Below, in pieces: positions 40,420-52,533 of a stretch of 64,000 nucleotides of DNA; position 1 is the stretch's first letter, and every line of letters begins with the position of its first letter. The notes under the pieces are model-generated. The model had not been told where the DNA came from. It saw only the letters and a program-made list of their open reading frames with translations, and made no database searches. The translations under genes and the position numbers were made by a program. This DNA is from Phaseolus vulgaris (Eukaryota > Streptophyta > Magnoliopsida > Fabales > Fabaceae), in NCBI RefSeq assembly GCF_000499845.2, contig NC_023754.2, positions 24,028,611 through 24,092,610 on the forward strand, given 5' to 3'.

Positions 40420-42700
40420 TCCTAGTCACCTCCCGGTTTTTCAGGGTATTGATGTTTTGGAAGTGGCTAATCAGAGGCATTAACGGTCTAGTAACTTAAT
40501 GTATCATTGTTTGGTCTCTAGAGACCATGAGCCCATTGCCACGAGGTTGTATTCTACATAATTATGTTCCTCTTGTTTAACGTAGGTACTAAGTGTGCTA
40601 ATTTGGTTTACTCGATACATTTTTTGTTTTTGTTTTAATATTGTCATCTGATTATAGTGGAAATCACTTTTGGATAGTTTTCTCACCTGTTAACTTTTTG
40701 CGTTCACTGCTGTAACTGAATGAAGTTAAGTTGGGGGTTCCAGTTGCCTCGGCTGCAGAGGATTATGACAATCTTTCCAACTTGAACATCATTCATAACT
40801 CCGTCGTAGATTTACCGATTTCATCACAACTGGCTTCATTCATAAAGTTTTGTAAGTATTTATAGATTTTTTTTATTTGTAAGTTTAAAATGTTTTTTTA
40901 AAGAGGCAATAAGAAAGTGATTTTATAAATTATTTACCCTTATATTTTTTAACTTTGTTTTCCCTTCTACTGCAAGCTTAAGTTTCGGAGGTTATATAGG
41001 CCTCCCGTATAGTTTTATGTCAAAGCAATGACGTTTTACTAAGATGTTTGTTGTCTTCTGCCTGTACATTTTGTACAATAAAAATGAAAAGAATAGGTTT
41101 AATTATTCTTTTACTCCTTGTATTAAGGGTCAAAAATAATTTATAGTCTCCAGTTTTTAAAATGTTTAATGTGGTCTTAACTATTTCTAAAATATTCAAT
41201 GTGATCTTTTATGTTACATTGCCTTTTGGTGATGAATTGACAAAGATACATATGGTAGTTAATTTGGAACAAGTGTATTGCCGGTGAGTTTCGCCTCACA
41301 ACCTCGAGAACCCACAAGAGAAAATTAACTGAGTTTAATAAGGGTTCTTCTCTTCACTTCTTCACCTTGTTCATACCAGGATCTGTGAAATCTAATGGCA
41401 CACAATATACTCAACTTGCTCACAAAAATTTCATCTTTTTCAAGCTGAAAACATCCTTAAATTAGAGATTTTATTACCGACATAGTGATAAAAATTTCAC
41501 CTTTAACATGGCAACTTGGAAGGTGAAAATGATAAATTTTAAATCTAAAAGATACTAGAGGTTTTATTACTAACATAATGATACAAATTTCACCTTCGAC
41601 ATGGCAACTTGGAAGGTGAAAATGATAAATTTTAAAGCTTTATATGAAACCTATTAAGGAAGACAAATCAATGTAGTAAGAAAATTAATGGATTTTTCTT
41701 AAGGGAGAAATAATGTATCAACATAGGGTGAAATCCTAGATCTCGGTCATAGTTACAAATTGAAATAAAAAATTCAAAATTATCGATAGATAATAAAATT
41801 GCAATTTAGTAGCATATAATGGTGAAAAATTAAATCTTGAAGACGGTAAAGAGAAGTTAAAAAGTGTAAATGGTATGCAAATTTCATGTACAAATACAAA
41901 TGTTCCAAATTAATTATCATGTGTATATGTGTTAACTCATCATCCACTTAACATCATCAAAAGCAGAATCGTAATCTTAATATGAACATCTTCACACCTT
42001 CCAATTCTAATACCACCAATGGAAGAAAAGAAAAAACTTGAAGAAGAAGAGAAACTCAAACTATAAGAGAAAAAGAAAAGGTTGATTAATCAATTCATCA
42101 TTTTTTTTTACATGTTATTTTTTGTTTTTCAATTTCGTCTGGTCCAAAATTATTTCTATATGTTAAATTTCTATCATTATGAAAAATTATGGAAGTTGAG
42201 CAGAGGTGAAAAATGTGGATAAACAGAGGATAAACAAATACGTGTTTTTGCTAGTTTAATATAAAAACTTTAAAAATTAAAATTAAAATAAATTAAAAAT
42301 TAGAAATTAATAAATAATAATAAAATTACATATTAATAATTAATTTTTAAATTACTTTTTATTTATTATTTTAATTATGCATTTTATTATAATATAAAAA
42401 TATATATTAAATATTATACTTATATTATTTATATTAAAATATAAACTTTTATATATAATTAATTTTTAAAAAAAATTCTTCACAAATCTCTTCAAATAAA
42501 AAAAATAAAATTGAAAGAATGAAAAGGTATTGTTTTTCCTGATTTTCAATATTTTTTTCTTATTTTTCCAATTTCCCTTGAATAGTTTTATCTACATCTT
42601 TTTTTTCCTTTTTCGTCCTAGAAACAAACGGATCTTAAAAGAAAAGAAGAAGAATAGATGCTTGAACGCGTAAAAACGTAAATTACCAAAGTAAAGTAGT
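40420..42700 (+). other. 3' region of the GIP1-like gene and spacer
   Basis: The first 650 bases are probably 3' untranslated sequence, with AATAAAAATGAA near 41.08 kb as a candidate poly(A) signal. Beyond lie a dispersed-repeat-like opening at about 41093-41230 (TTTAATTATTCTTTTACTCC), the 93-bp repeat at 41463-41640, and AT-rich DNA to about 42.6 kb. No coding sequence is recognised. Confidence 0.6.
41463..41640. repeat. 93-bp tandem duplication, two copies
   Basis: Copy 1 begins TAGAGATTTTATTACCGACA at 41463 and copy 2 begins TAGAGGTTTTATTACTAACA at 41556. Both contain ACATGGCAACTTGGAAGGTG and AAAATGATAAATTTTAAA. About a tenth of positions differ, so the duplication is recent but not new. 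Confidence 0.85.
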
Positions 42701-42779
42701 ATAATGATTCCATTATTTTCTTTTATAATGTGAAACATGTGAGCCCAGTTCTTGCAGCAACTATGACTGGTAGCCAGGA

Positions 42780-42879
42780 GTGGTACACTTGCGAGTGCTG
42801 CATTTTTCTTTCTTTCATTATTTTATAATTATTCTTTTGGGGATTGATAGACTCCACTCTCCTCTCTCCTCTGTTTCTG
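42780..42879 (+). other. 5' untranslated exon of the CorA-like gene
   Basis: Pyrimidine-rich sequence ending CTCTGTTTCTG, followed by the donor GTAATTTC at 42880. The matching acceptor CTATGCAG ends at 44092, 20 bases before the start codon. The intron of about 1.2 kb lies wholly in the leader. The 5' limit is uncertain. Confidence 0.5.
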
Positions 42880-43438
42880 GTAATTTCCTTTCATTCTTCA
42901 AATCAAATCAAATATCTCAGTTATTACTTTCATCACTATTTGCAGTTTCTTTTGTTTATCCCATGTTTATGTTAAGCACCATTTCACAGTGCCATACCCT
43001 AACTTGTTTCTCCTTTTACACAAGAAAGCATGGAAGATTCATAACTCATTTCTTAGATTTTGATCGTTGCTGAAAGATTTTCTTTCATAATCTCCTACTT
43101 TGTTAACTACTGTGACAGAATAGATGATCAGTTATGTATATTTAAATTAATTTCATTCACCTTTTTTTTCTGTTATTTTTAATAAGAATATTTGTACTTC
43201 TTTTTTTACAATTCATTTGTAGCATTGATGTGTGATGCGTCACAATCTTGTTGGTTGTCAAATTCTGGTTGGAAATCAGAAGTTTTTCAAACACCACGCC
43301 TATTAGTTTTATATATCTACGAAGATAAAAAGAAAAAAAAAAAAATTTACCAATAACAATTATTACTTACTTACAAATACTATAACAAAAATAAATAAAT
43401 AATAGAAACATGTTATAAGTGATGGACTCTCAATTATA

Positions 43439-43735
43439 ACTAATAGATCATAAGTAACTTTACTCAAGTAGTTATAATTGAAAATATTACATAAATTATA
43501 TTTAAACTCTAAATCCTAAATCATATCTACCATTTAATAATACATAAAAATAACTAATAGATCATACTTATGGTAACTTTCCTCAAAGATAGTAGTTATA
43601 ACTGAAATTATTACATAAATTATACTTATGGTAACTTTCCTCAAAATAGTAGTTATAACTGAAAATATTATATAAATCATATCTAATCTCTAAATCCTAA
43701 ATCATATCTATCATTTAATAATACATAAAAATAAA
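43439..43735. repeat. Repeated blocks inside the CorA-like leader intron
   Basis: AACTAATAGATCATA occurs at about 43439 and 43552. CTTATGGTAACTTTCCTCAA occurs at about 43567 and 43625, each copy followed by TAGTTATAACTGAAA. The string CTCTAAATCCTAAATCATAT also appears twice. Together these show two rounds of local duplication, with period near 113 and then near 60-75 bases. Confidence 0.7.
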
Positions 43736-44112
43736 ATAAAAAATAACTGATATCAACTTATAAATTAGTTAAACTGAAAATATTATATAAAATTATTTTT
43801 TATCAAATTATATCTAACTTTCTGTATATTATATTAGAGGGTGATATATTTTCACATTCTCTTCACATTACACTCACAATAAAATATTAATATTTATAAT
43901 AAAAAATTATAAAAATATAATTTTTTTTTAATAAAAATATAGACATAATATAAAATATATAGTTAAAATATTAATATTTAGTATGATGTAGGGTAGAAAG
44001 AGATTTAAAAAAACCATTTTCCTATATTAGATTATATCTATCATAATTAATAACTAGTAGTTTCGAAGAGGTGATTTAAAAGCTCTATGCAGGTTCATTA
44101 GGAGCTAGAAAA

Positions 44113-47100
44113 ATGAGTGATGCAGAAGTTCAACTATATTCCGCAGGAACAATGAAGAAAGCAGATCATGGTAGAGATCCCAATCATGGAAGTAACTTGT
44201 GGACAGATGGGCTTATTTGTGCTTTTGAATATGTTCGAGGACAAAACAGAACAGCTAAATCGAGGTCAAATACCATAGACAGAGTAGAGGTTAATCGGCA
44301 ACAACATTCAAAGATTTCTGATGGTTTAAAGGAGGCTTCTTCTTTGAGACCGAATGAAAACAAGCTGCCAGATTTTTCATCTGTAAATGTCTCACGGGAC
44401 GGTTTCTTTGGTGCCTCCGATGATGACAAGGCTGGCCAGTATAGTAAGCATGATGGTGGTCATTGGGTACCCATTGGATGGGCAAGAATTTTTGAACTTG
44501 TCCAAACAGTTCAGGTTGATGCTGTATGGTCTTCTCATCAATTTGTGTTTGAGGATTCTGAAGATGATTTTACTGCAGCAGATTTGGCGGCTCCCTACTG
44601 GGAGCGTCCAGCTGGGCCTATTTGGTGGTGCAATGTTTCTGCTGGTCATCCCACTGTTGAGGCTTGGCTCAACAATGCACAATGGCTACATCCTGCTGTT
44701 AGTCTAGCTTTGAGAGACGAAAGTAGACTTATAAGTGACCGGATGAAACACCTTTTCTATGAGGTACTTGCCATTTTCAACATTGGTAATTGTTAGTCTT
44801 AACGAAAGCTATTATTAGGCAATCTACAATTGGATCTTTGTTTGCTAAAACGCATTTACATGTACCAAATCAAGCTTGCATATAGCTGTTGGAAATTTGG
44901 ATATTTGGTTGATGTGTTTTATTAGTACTAGGTAGGTAGAATGAACCCAGTAGCAGCCTAGCAGAGACCAACAAATCCCATGTTATTGTCATTAGTTTTT
45001 CGAGGAAAATGATAAAGAAGTCGTTTAGTGGGAAAAGCCAGCACCAAGAGTTTGAAACCTTGCACTGACTTGGATAGTTTTGGTATAAGTATAGATTATA
45101 GCAACAAACTTTTAGGGATGTGATATGGTGCATTTTTTAGATGTTTGCCAAGAAAAATAAGATCTGTAAGGCTTTGTAAATCAAGAAATCATAAAAGGTA
45201 AACTAGAAGAATATAAAAGTAAACCTTGGGTTCCTTAGGCATTAAACATCAGGCTTGATTGTGTGCCACATAACCAGAAGGTAGCAGTTCTTTTTATGAA
45301 AGAAAGCAATATATAAAATTTTATTGTGTTGTTGACTATGGTATTGATACAGATTATTCATGGTCCCCAAGAAGGACCTTGAGCACACATGGCGGGTCTT
45401 CCTCTCCTAATAGGGTTGATTCTATATCTAAAGTGACATTACTAAGATTCGAATCTTGGGTCACTTAGTTAAGAGAGCCAAGTTACTACTATTTGTGCCA
45501 AGCATTGGGGGTAAAACAATATAGATATTTAAGTAGACATTCAATGACTGGGACTGCCCCCCAAAGAAAGCCTCCAATGACTAACCCCATCGTGGCTTTT
45601 CCTTGAAAATTGGCATAAATTATTGATTGGAGTTAACTCTTATTTGTAGGTTCCAGTCAGAGTTGCGGGAGGGCTGTTATTTGAGCTACTGGGACAATCA
45701 GCTGGTGATCCTTTTGTTGAAGAAGATGACATTCCAATTGTTCTTAGGTCTTGGCAAGCACAAAACTTCCTTGTAACTGTAATGCATGTAAAAGGATCCG
45801 TGTCAAGGATAAATGCTTTAGGCATAACAGAAGTTCAGGTTGGTTTTGCTCTCTGGCCTCTGTTTACACATTAATATTATTTTGAAAGCTGTAATTCATT
45901 CATATGGCAGGAGCTTCTCTCAGCTGGTGGGTATAATGTGCCGAGAACAGTGCATGAAGTTATAGCACTTCTTGCTTGCCGCCTCTCTCGTTGGGATGAT
46001 AGGTAATGCCACCATTTTTCTTATTATTCTTTTGATTCGTAAAAAATGGATTTTCCTTCATATTTGATGCTAGTAAAGCTCACACGAAACAATATGTTAG
46101 AAACCAGTAAAACCTCCGAATTTGTTTCCTGGCTCTTCACAGTGTGTTTGGATTTTGTTTTGGGACCTTTGCATTACTTTTACACACCCAAAATTGATTC
46201 TTTATTCTAGTCATCTGGAACTCTGGATGCTTCTAAAAGCATCTCCTAATTATGGGAAACAAGAAAGAAAAATAAAAAATCAGTCAGAAGTAGGTTAGGT
46301 CTTGCTTCTAGTTATGCTGAATTTTGCTGTTAATTACTTTAGATTTGTTGACTTTTACACCTCATACTTGTTTATATGGAGCATTTTGTTTCCTTAGGAA
46401 TGTCCTAAAGATGGACAATGTACCTCATGCTTGCATTGATCTTCCAGCACACTCTTTCTTCCAATTGCATTTTATGTAAACTTCAATTCGTGTTACTTTG
46501 GTTTGACATTTTTATTTACTTTTTCAGATTATTCCGTAAATCTATATTTGGGGCGGCAGATGAGATTGAATTGAAGTTTATGAACAGGTTCTTAAATATG
46601 CAGTGTGTGTGAATTCAAGTCACTCCATTCCAGTCCAATAAACTGTCTTGCACTAACTTGTCAGTTTTCTCTTTGACTAGGAGAAACCATGAAGATTTGA
46701 ATCTTTTCATCTTAATCTTAAATCAAGAAATCAGAAAGTTATCAACACAGGTATGTTCAAAAGATATATATCCTTAGACAACATGCTGATTTCATGATTT
46801 GGATGGAAATGCATTTTTGTGTGATTATTAATTGGTTGTAGTTGAAAGGTTGATTTCTCCGTTGCAGGTTTAGTAGTTCACATAACCAATAAAAGAGTAC
46901 TTAATATTAGATTATACATGAACTGTATGTTTAAACTAGACAACACTAGGTTATATTTATACTTCTCAATGTTGATTACAAGCAATGTATTTTTTAAGTG
47001 ACCTTTGAGCATTGACTAAGGAATTAAAAGCAGTAAGTTTTCATGGAAAGATGTTAACAAATACCAGATCATTCTAACAATTATTTTGGAAGAGATTCAA

Positions 47101-47905
47101 ATTCTTATGCATAATTTGAACCAAACATGCTTGAAAGTAGTTTGATTTAGACTTGGCTTTTTACAACATTCGTGTTTCCTTGCAGGTTATCAGAGTGAAG
47201 TGGTCACTCCATGCAAGAGAAGAGATTGTATTCGAGCTTCTCCAACATCTAAAAGGAAAGGGAGCAAGAAGCCTGCTAGAGGGAATAAACAAGAGCACAC
47301 GACAAATGATCGAGGAGCAAGAAGCAGTTCGTGGCCGCTTGTTTACCATTCAAGATGTCATGCAAAGCACTGTTCGAGCTTGGTTACAGGTATCAATGCT
47401 TCATAACTTTCATTTAGAACACTTTTCTTACTTTCAGATAGTAGCTAGAACAACTATATATTGCTCACCCTAGATTTTTACATGACAATTATCTTGCCTC
47501 TGCTGAATATTTATCCAGGATAAAAGCCTTCGGGTAACCCATAATTTAGCTGTATTTGGTGGTGTTAGTGTTATCCTCACCATCGTTACTGGGTTATTTG
47601 GGATCAACGTTGATGGGATACCTGGGGCAGAAAGTACACCATATGCATTTGGTGTTTTTACAGCCATCCTTGTCTTCATTGGAGTAGTGCTGATTGCAGT
47701 TGGCATGGTTTACCTTGGACTGAAAAAACCCGTTGCTGAAGAACAGGTTGAAGTTAGGAAGCTTGAGCTGCAAGAATTTGTGAAGATATTTCAGCATGAA
47801 GCAGAGACTCATGCCCAAGTCAGGAAAAACATTTCTCCCAAAAACTTGCCCCCTACTGCTGGTGATGCTTTCCGTAGTGGTGCGGATTATCTTGACATAC
47901 AATAG
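44113..47905 (+). CDS. CorA-like divalent cation (Mg2+) transporter family protein
   Basis: Seven coding exons (44113-44763, 45650-45838, 45911-46002, 46528-46587, 46681-46750, 47186-47389, 47519-47905) join in frame to 550 residues. Residues 1-420 form the long soluble part, with WVPIGWARIFELVQTVQVDA and a helical stalk. Two membrane helices follow at about 432-450 and 464-490. The first ends in GIN (450-452), where canonical CorA/MRS2 transporters have GMN at the pore mouth. The sequence belongs to the plant CorA-like group distinct from MRS2/MGT, usually annotated as magnesium or zinc transport proteins, for which transport is poorly tested. A leader intron is likely. Family is clear; the ion is not. 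Confidence 0.88.
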
Positions 47906-49037
47906 AGATACTAATACTATAATTGTCCAAGGATTGCTCAACATCAATTACTTTTAGTGTTAAGGCTGTTTCAAGCTTCAAGTTAAAGCATGAATGGAAA
48001 AGCATTTCTCTTTTTGCTTATTCACATGCTTTGCTGAGTGTGGAGGAACCCTCAACCGTTGCCAGACTTTTGCAGGTCTCCGTTTCAAACAAAGCCAAAA
48101 TTCATATAAACTTATAATACATTCAATAAGAACTCAGATGTGATACCTGAATTTACAAACGGGTTCCAATTTAATGTACATATAGAAGAGTTTCTCTTCA
48201 AATATCAAAGTGAAAGATTTGATACTAGCGAAACTAAAAAATTTCTAGTTCTACTACGTTGAAGTGGAATTTGTAACTTTATACTACCTATATTCTTTAA
48301 GTAGAATTACGTTGAAGGAACAGTTGCTAGTTGTTCAATTCATCAAAATCAGGCCTATTTGAATTGGTTTCTAACTTAAGAGAGCTTTTAAAGTGAATAA
48401 ATGATTTGATTTATAAAAACACTTTTGCTACAGAATTTATTGGAAAATTATATACAAAAGTTTCTGAGAAAATTCAGATCTGTAAATTAATTTTAACTCA
48501 AACGGTTTTATTTATAATACTTATCCTTTTACACATCTTCCACTATAAATATTTAGAGAAGTTTATTCAATGTGACTCGTGTTCTAAATATTTCCGTTCA
48601 TTAGTTTCAAGTGTAGTGAATTTTCTGCGAACTAAAATCTTGTGCAAGCATCAGGAGTTTGTACCCAGTGAGATTTTTCTTTTTTCCGGAAAATTATTTA
48701 ACATGGCAAATAACGTTTGCAGTATCAATTTAATATAAACAAATAATTTCAGAGGGAAAGTTGTATGCTTTTGAGCTAAAGTATAAAAATTTGGAATTAG
48801 TATGTAATAAAATAGATTCTCATGAAACTTAAAACATACGCAGCATGCCTCTATTCTGAAATTTAATGGGTAACTACATAAACAAACACAAGAAAAGTTG
48901 TGCCAAAATATCCTGTATTCGCATGCCAAGTAACATTATCTTCAAGGTTCGACTGTTCGAGAATGGAGATGTTCTTATAAACTTTTATAGGAAAAGTCAA
49001 AAAGACAAATTTCCTCATTTGTCAAATTCCATATGAA
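47906..49037. other. Convergent intergenic spacer
   Basis: The 1.1 kb between the 3' ends of the CorA-like gene and the coatomer zeta gene must hold both 3' untranslated regions. No coding sequence is recognised. AATAAGAAC and similar A-rich words near 48.12 kb could serve polyadenylation. Confidence 0.6.
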
Positions 49038-51306
49038 TCATTTAAGAAGGGACCTCGCAAGATGTTCCCTGGCTGTGGCCAATGCTTGACTTAGTGTCTG
49101 CAATGAAAAGAAATACACTTATTCCTTAAATTAATGAATTTAATGTCAATTTTTTTTTTTGGTATTAAAGTGAAGGATGTAATTTACCTGTTCAGACAAA
49201 GGAGCACCAGAATCTATACTATTGCTAGCAACCTTCCCAGCTATAACATTTGGATCAGTTTCAAGAATGATACTGCACAAAATATGAAGATATGAAATTT
49301 GAGACCCGGGTGGAGCCAAGAAAAATGTAGAGAAGATATAATAAGGAGAAAAGTGCAGAGGTGAAAATGAAGGGGAAGCTCAGAGGGGTATGCCATTTTC
49401 AAGCTAAATGTGATTTATGGTCTGATACTACTGCCATTCCAGCACAGTACTACGGGACCTATAACTATTGAAATCACAAAGGCAATTGAAGCATCAAGGC
49501 ACTACAACTATGGGTGTACTGTGCATTTTCCCACGGAAAATCTGGAGGTAAAACATTTAAGGAGTAGCAACACAATTAACTGTATCCAAGTCAAGTCAAG
49601 TTTTTTAAGGTTAAGCCATGATCTCTGAAAATGTATGGCTTGCTGGACCTTTTATCCAAACATCCAAATAACCTAGCACTTCATTCAAAATGTGGCATCT
49701 TTTCGTTTAGCAGGGACAAAAACATATATCTTACCAAGGGCATGTGGTTGGCTTATAAGTGAAAAGAACATAAAAATAGATGTCATCCTGTGAAAAACTC
49801 AGCAGAAATATCACATGTATTCAAATTCTACCCTGCCTGTTGAACTGTATAGGACTTGTGAAAGTGACATTTGTTTCATCTCATCAATCATACTCCTGAG
49901 CTATCAAAAACTTATGCAAGCCAGTTTGTTACTTGAACATTTGAATGTTTGTAAAATTTGAATTCAAGAGTATCATGACGAAAATTTACAATTCTAATCA
50001 TTTAACTACAGAAAAAGAATTGATCTCTGATGTATCAAATTAGCTACTACAATTTGCAATTTGGAAGAAGTGAGAAGAGCAAGAGAAGTCATAGAGAAAC
50101 AAACAAACAACTGAAGAATATAAGTTCATATGAATAGCACATAGCATACCCGCCATCTGCAATTTCATCAATGCACAACAGAATGAGATCCAAGTTCTCA
50201 AGTGCTTCCTTCTTGTCCACATTGCCTCTGGAGAAAGGCAGTTTAAAATCATCAAAGGACTACTTTGTTAATACTTAATAGTGATACATTGAAAACACCT
50301 CTGACTACGACGCATAGATAAATAGTTAATTTAATTAAGACAACAACCTGAGCAGGAGCCCCACAGAATCAAAAAAGGCCTGAAGAACTGTAGCTAAGAT
50401 AAGCTCGTTTTCATAATCACCACCAGTGACAAAGAAGTGAAGATCTTGGACAAACTTGTAAACAACGATGTTGTTCTCAAACATTGATATTTCCGCTGTC
50501 AAATGAGAAACCCATGAAGGCCATTAAAACAAATTCAACACTCAATATGTTTACAAAATTAGGTGATATAGGAAATCATGGCATGGTCATTCATCATGCA
50601 TTTATATTTTAGAAAATTATGCACCTTCTGTGCGAGCATTGGTCTTCTGAGTCTTGTTGAACACAACTTTCTCAAAATTTTCCTTCGCACTATTCGTTGG
50701 CCAGTCTTCAGAGAAGTATTTGACAGCAACACGTTTCCCATCAGAATCCAACAAAAGGATGTTCTTTACAGAAGGGCATGTCTCCTAAGAAAACACAGGG
50801 AAGAGGATCAGAAAATTCCTCAAAGGGACCTTATGAAAACGTTTCTAAATCCCAGCATTTCATCTAACTTCAAATTATTCCAATTTCCACAGAACTAACT
50901 GAATTAAAATCAGGTTCCCTGAATCTCAGAGTAATCAAGTCCTATAATACACAAAGTCATCACAGTTCAATTGCAACCTAGTGTTGGGTCAGATCAGAGT
51001 AGTGTGATCCAGCAAATAAGATAAGAGTGATTTGATTTTAGTAATCAAATTCAAATGACAAAACCACCACATACATAAAGTTATACCAATTATTTGACAT
51101 AATTCAATTATGATTGTAATGCAATGAAGAGAAGACATGCATGCATGTAAAATCATAAATTAGGTATAATACATGAATCTGATCCGAATAACAGACAGAA
51201 AGAAATGGGGCAAAACAGATCTGAATTGGTGCGAAGTGGGTAACGGAAAAGAATGAAATCGAAATGTCGAAAAGAAGAGAGAAAAGCAGAGACTTACATG
51301 AGACAT
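49038..51306 (-). CDS. Coatomer subunit zeta (COPI)
   Basis: Six exons (51306-51298, 50784-50625, 50495-50348, 50227-50150, 49272-49188, 49097-49038) join in frame to 179 residues, the normal size for zeta-COP. The first coding exon has only nine bases, ATG TCT CAT, directly followed by a consensus GTAAGT donor. The protein continues [20 protein letters not shown], with the longin-like fold of clathrin-adaptor small chains over about 8-150 ([36 protein letters not shown]) and ends LARSLLK. Zeta pairs with gamma-COP in the F-subcomplex of the coat that returns cargo from Golgi to ER. It is a housekeeping gene and appears intact. Plants carry several zeta copies, and I cannot say which this is. 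Confidence 0.96.
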
Positions 51307-51399
51307 GGTCGGTCGGGGAACAACGAGAGAAGACTTTCACTGAATCAAAATTTTCAATCTCTGTCAACTCGAGTATTTGAACTCCCTTTCGTTATTTAA

Positions 51400-51431
<32 letters not shown>

Positions 51432-52533
51432 GGGGAAAATATGTGTACCTGTATTTTTTTTATTTTTATAATTATTGTATAGATATTTGTATTTATTAAA
51501 ATTAACTATAAATTTATAATGATAAATTAATTTAATAAATTAAATATTATATTATGGTTGATTCGTTGAGAATAAAAATATTTTAGAAAAGAAAAAAAAG
51601 TAATCGTTCATAAAAATTGAGAAGATGGAGATATATTTTAAATTTAAAATTTTTATTATGATTTTAATATTTACAAAATAATTAAAATGCTTCTGATAAA
51701 TATTTTAATGTAAAGATAAAATTAAAAAGAATAGATATATAAAAAACCGTTATTTAAGGAAATCTTTCTATATGTAGGTACAGATTATTATTGATATATC
51801 TCAAGAGAAAAGAGTATGCGATTTAAAATGTAAATTAATTAAAAATACCCAGTATTTATTTATTTTCTAAAAGTATCATTATATATAGCATTAATTTATT
51901 AATTCCATATGTAAAAAAATAGTCAAATTTAGCACTTAGTAACAGTAAATAAGATCATAAAAATATCAAATCAGTAAAAGTATAAGAGAATGAAGATATG
52001 TTGCTGTACAACTTTTTTATGTATTTAATTTCTATGAAAAAAAAGAAAATTATGTGAGTTGTCAGATGGATCAAATTACTGTAAAATAATTAAAACTCCC
52101 ATTAAAAAGACTAAGTCTATATATATTTTTAAAATCTTTATTGTCGCTGAATCCATCCTCTTTAAGAGAATCATTATAAACTTCCAATGACGATATGACC
52201 TAGTTAGAGTTTTTACAAGAAAACAAAATGTAGCAATTCAATTACTATATCTGAAAATATTGGAAGTTTACAGGTATCAAATTTATGGCTGTGTTGTTTG
52301 TAGGTTTTTGTGAACGTTCATTGGCGTTTGACCGAATGAACAAATAAAGAACACCATGGTATGAAATTCTTCCCTTTGCATGAGAAAAAATTGAAACAAA
52401 CAGGCGTCTGCTTGGCAGGCAAAATAATACATTCTGTGCTTTCTAAAGAACGCAGCCAAAGCAGAACCTGGCAAAGGAAGAAATGAATAATAAATTATGC
52501 ACAACATATTATTAGCATTATTCTTTGATTTGT
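51307..52533. other. Spacer upstream of coatomer zeta
   Basis: Holds the zeta promoter and leader near 51.31-51.40 kb, an ATT microsatellite, AT-rich sequence and, from about 52.28 kb, the likely 3' untranslated region of the FRS gene at right. No gene is seen. Confidence 0.6.
51402..51431. repeat. (ATT)n microsatellite
   Basis: About nine ATT units within the upstream region of the coatomer zeta gene, roughly 100 bases before its start codon. Confidence 0.9.

Noticed and set aside
45445..45465. GATTCGAATCTTGGG, resembling a tRNA T-arm
   Set aside because: No cloverleaf with acceptor, D and anticodon stems can be drawn around it.
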